64,000 nt of DNA from JAPOXR01 sp965221815. Its GTDB lineage: Bacteria > Pseudomonadota > Alphaproteobacteria > Rhodobacterales > Rhodobacteraceae. The notes under the pieces are model-generated. The model did no database searches. It saw only the letters and a program-made list of their open reading frames with translations, and had not been told where the DNA came from. The DNA is taken from the NCBI GenBank assembly GCA_965221815.1, contig OZ244915.1:434001-498000 (forward strand), in the 5' to 3' direction. Below are positions 63,926-64,000 of the stretch, in pieces. Position 1 is the stretch's first letter. Each line of letters begins with the position of its first letter. Made by a program: the position numbers and the translations under genes.

Positions 63926-64000
63926 TCAGCCCTCGTGTAGCCCGAACACGTCGTGCAGAGCCTGAACACCAAGTTCCATGAACTTGCGTTCCACCAGAAC
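63926..64000 (-). CDS. lysC: aspartate kinase, C-terminal end (partial)
   Basis: Only the last 24 codons lie in the window. The minus strand reads LVERKFMELGVQALHDVFGL, the typical end of LysC (usual form 'YMELAVRALHDAFGL'), then a stop at 63926-63928, one base before the ptsP ATG. The identification rests on this short tail and on the common lysC-ptsP order. Confidence 0.7.
   Translation of the reverse strand, partial: VLVERKFMELGVQALHDVFGLHEG

Noticed and set aside
1..64000. tRNA, rRNA or CRISPR features
   Set aside because: Gaps were scanned by eye for T-arm-like GGTTCGA motifs, rRNA and spaced direct repeats; none was found. A dedicated tRNA or CRISPR search would settle it.

Overview
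The window looks like chromosomal DNA of an alphaproteobacterium of moderately high GC. The placement rests on gene content and order: a cytochrome oxidase cluster running coxB-ctaB-small membrane protein-ctaG-coxC-SURF1 into thrC and an M16 (mitochondrial-processing-peptidase-like) protease, with tldD divergent beside it; lgt-midA-pgeF; topA-mce-DUF1467; lysC-ptsP; and a UbiK-type accessory factor. I cannot name genus or species. No rRNA, tRNA or CRISPR array was recognised.

Layout. 1-3.1 kb: an IS66 transposase start fragment, then uvrB. 3.1-10.5 kb (minus strand): a short-chain dehydrogenase and an aldehyde dehydrogenase, then a complete BMP-type (nucleoside-like) ABC importer of binding protein, double ATPase and two permeases. 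11.4-12.6 kb: nfuA-tsaB. 13.4-16.7 kb: a Schlafen/AlbA_2-type ATP-binding regulator or helicase-like gene, broken both by a complete ISKra4-family insertion sequence and by a one-base deletion. 17-25 kb: a universal stress protein, an FAD-linked oxidase, a CoxG-like protein, and the minus-strand trpS-ilvE and lgt-midA-pgeF groups. 25-28.5 kb: ubiK, ybjN, then proC-csaA-hydroxyacid dehydrogenase. 28.6-33.2 kb: cfa and carB. 33.6-37.2 kb: aspS, a BKACE-family enzyme and a nitroreductase. 37.2-40.4 kb: topA-mce-DUF1467. 41-46 kb is the most accessory part: a large autotransporter-like protein, an IS1634-type remnant, an orphan ORF and a frameshifted Uma2 nuclease. 46-56.8 kb: tldD and the oxidase assembly cluster followed by thrC, M16 protease, an acetyltransferase and an FAD oxidase. 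57-58.7 kb: a probable AAA ATPase split by a frameshift. 58.8-64 kb: mtnP-apt, a flavin reductase, an acetyltransferase, ptsP and the last codons of lysC.

How the parts relate. Housekeeping genes are intact and tightly coupled, many with TGATG or ATGA stop-start overlaps. Lesions are concentrated in accessory genes: three single-base frameshifts plus insertion-sequence damage. The oxidase cluster lacks the catalytic subunit I gene at its usual place between coxB and ctaB. MtnP and Apt together form a methylthioadenosine-to-AMP salvage route, and the BMP-type importer may supply related nucleosides (inference). No wholly new system could be demonstrated. The strongest leads are the reconstructed Schlafen-like gene, the missing ctaD, the split ATPase with a winged-helix-like tail, the TGTAGT inverted-repeat array before ybjN, and hairpins in the leaders of carB and the BMP gene.
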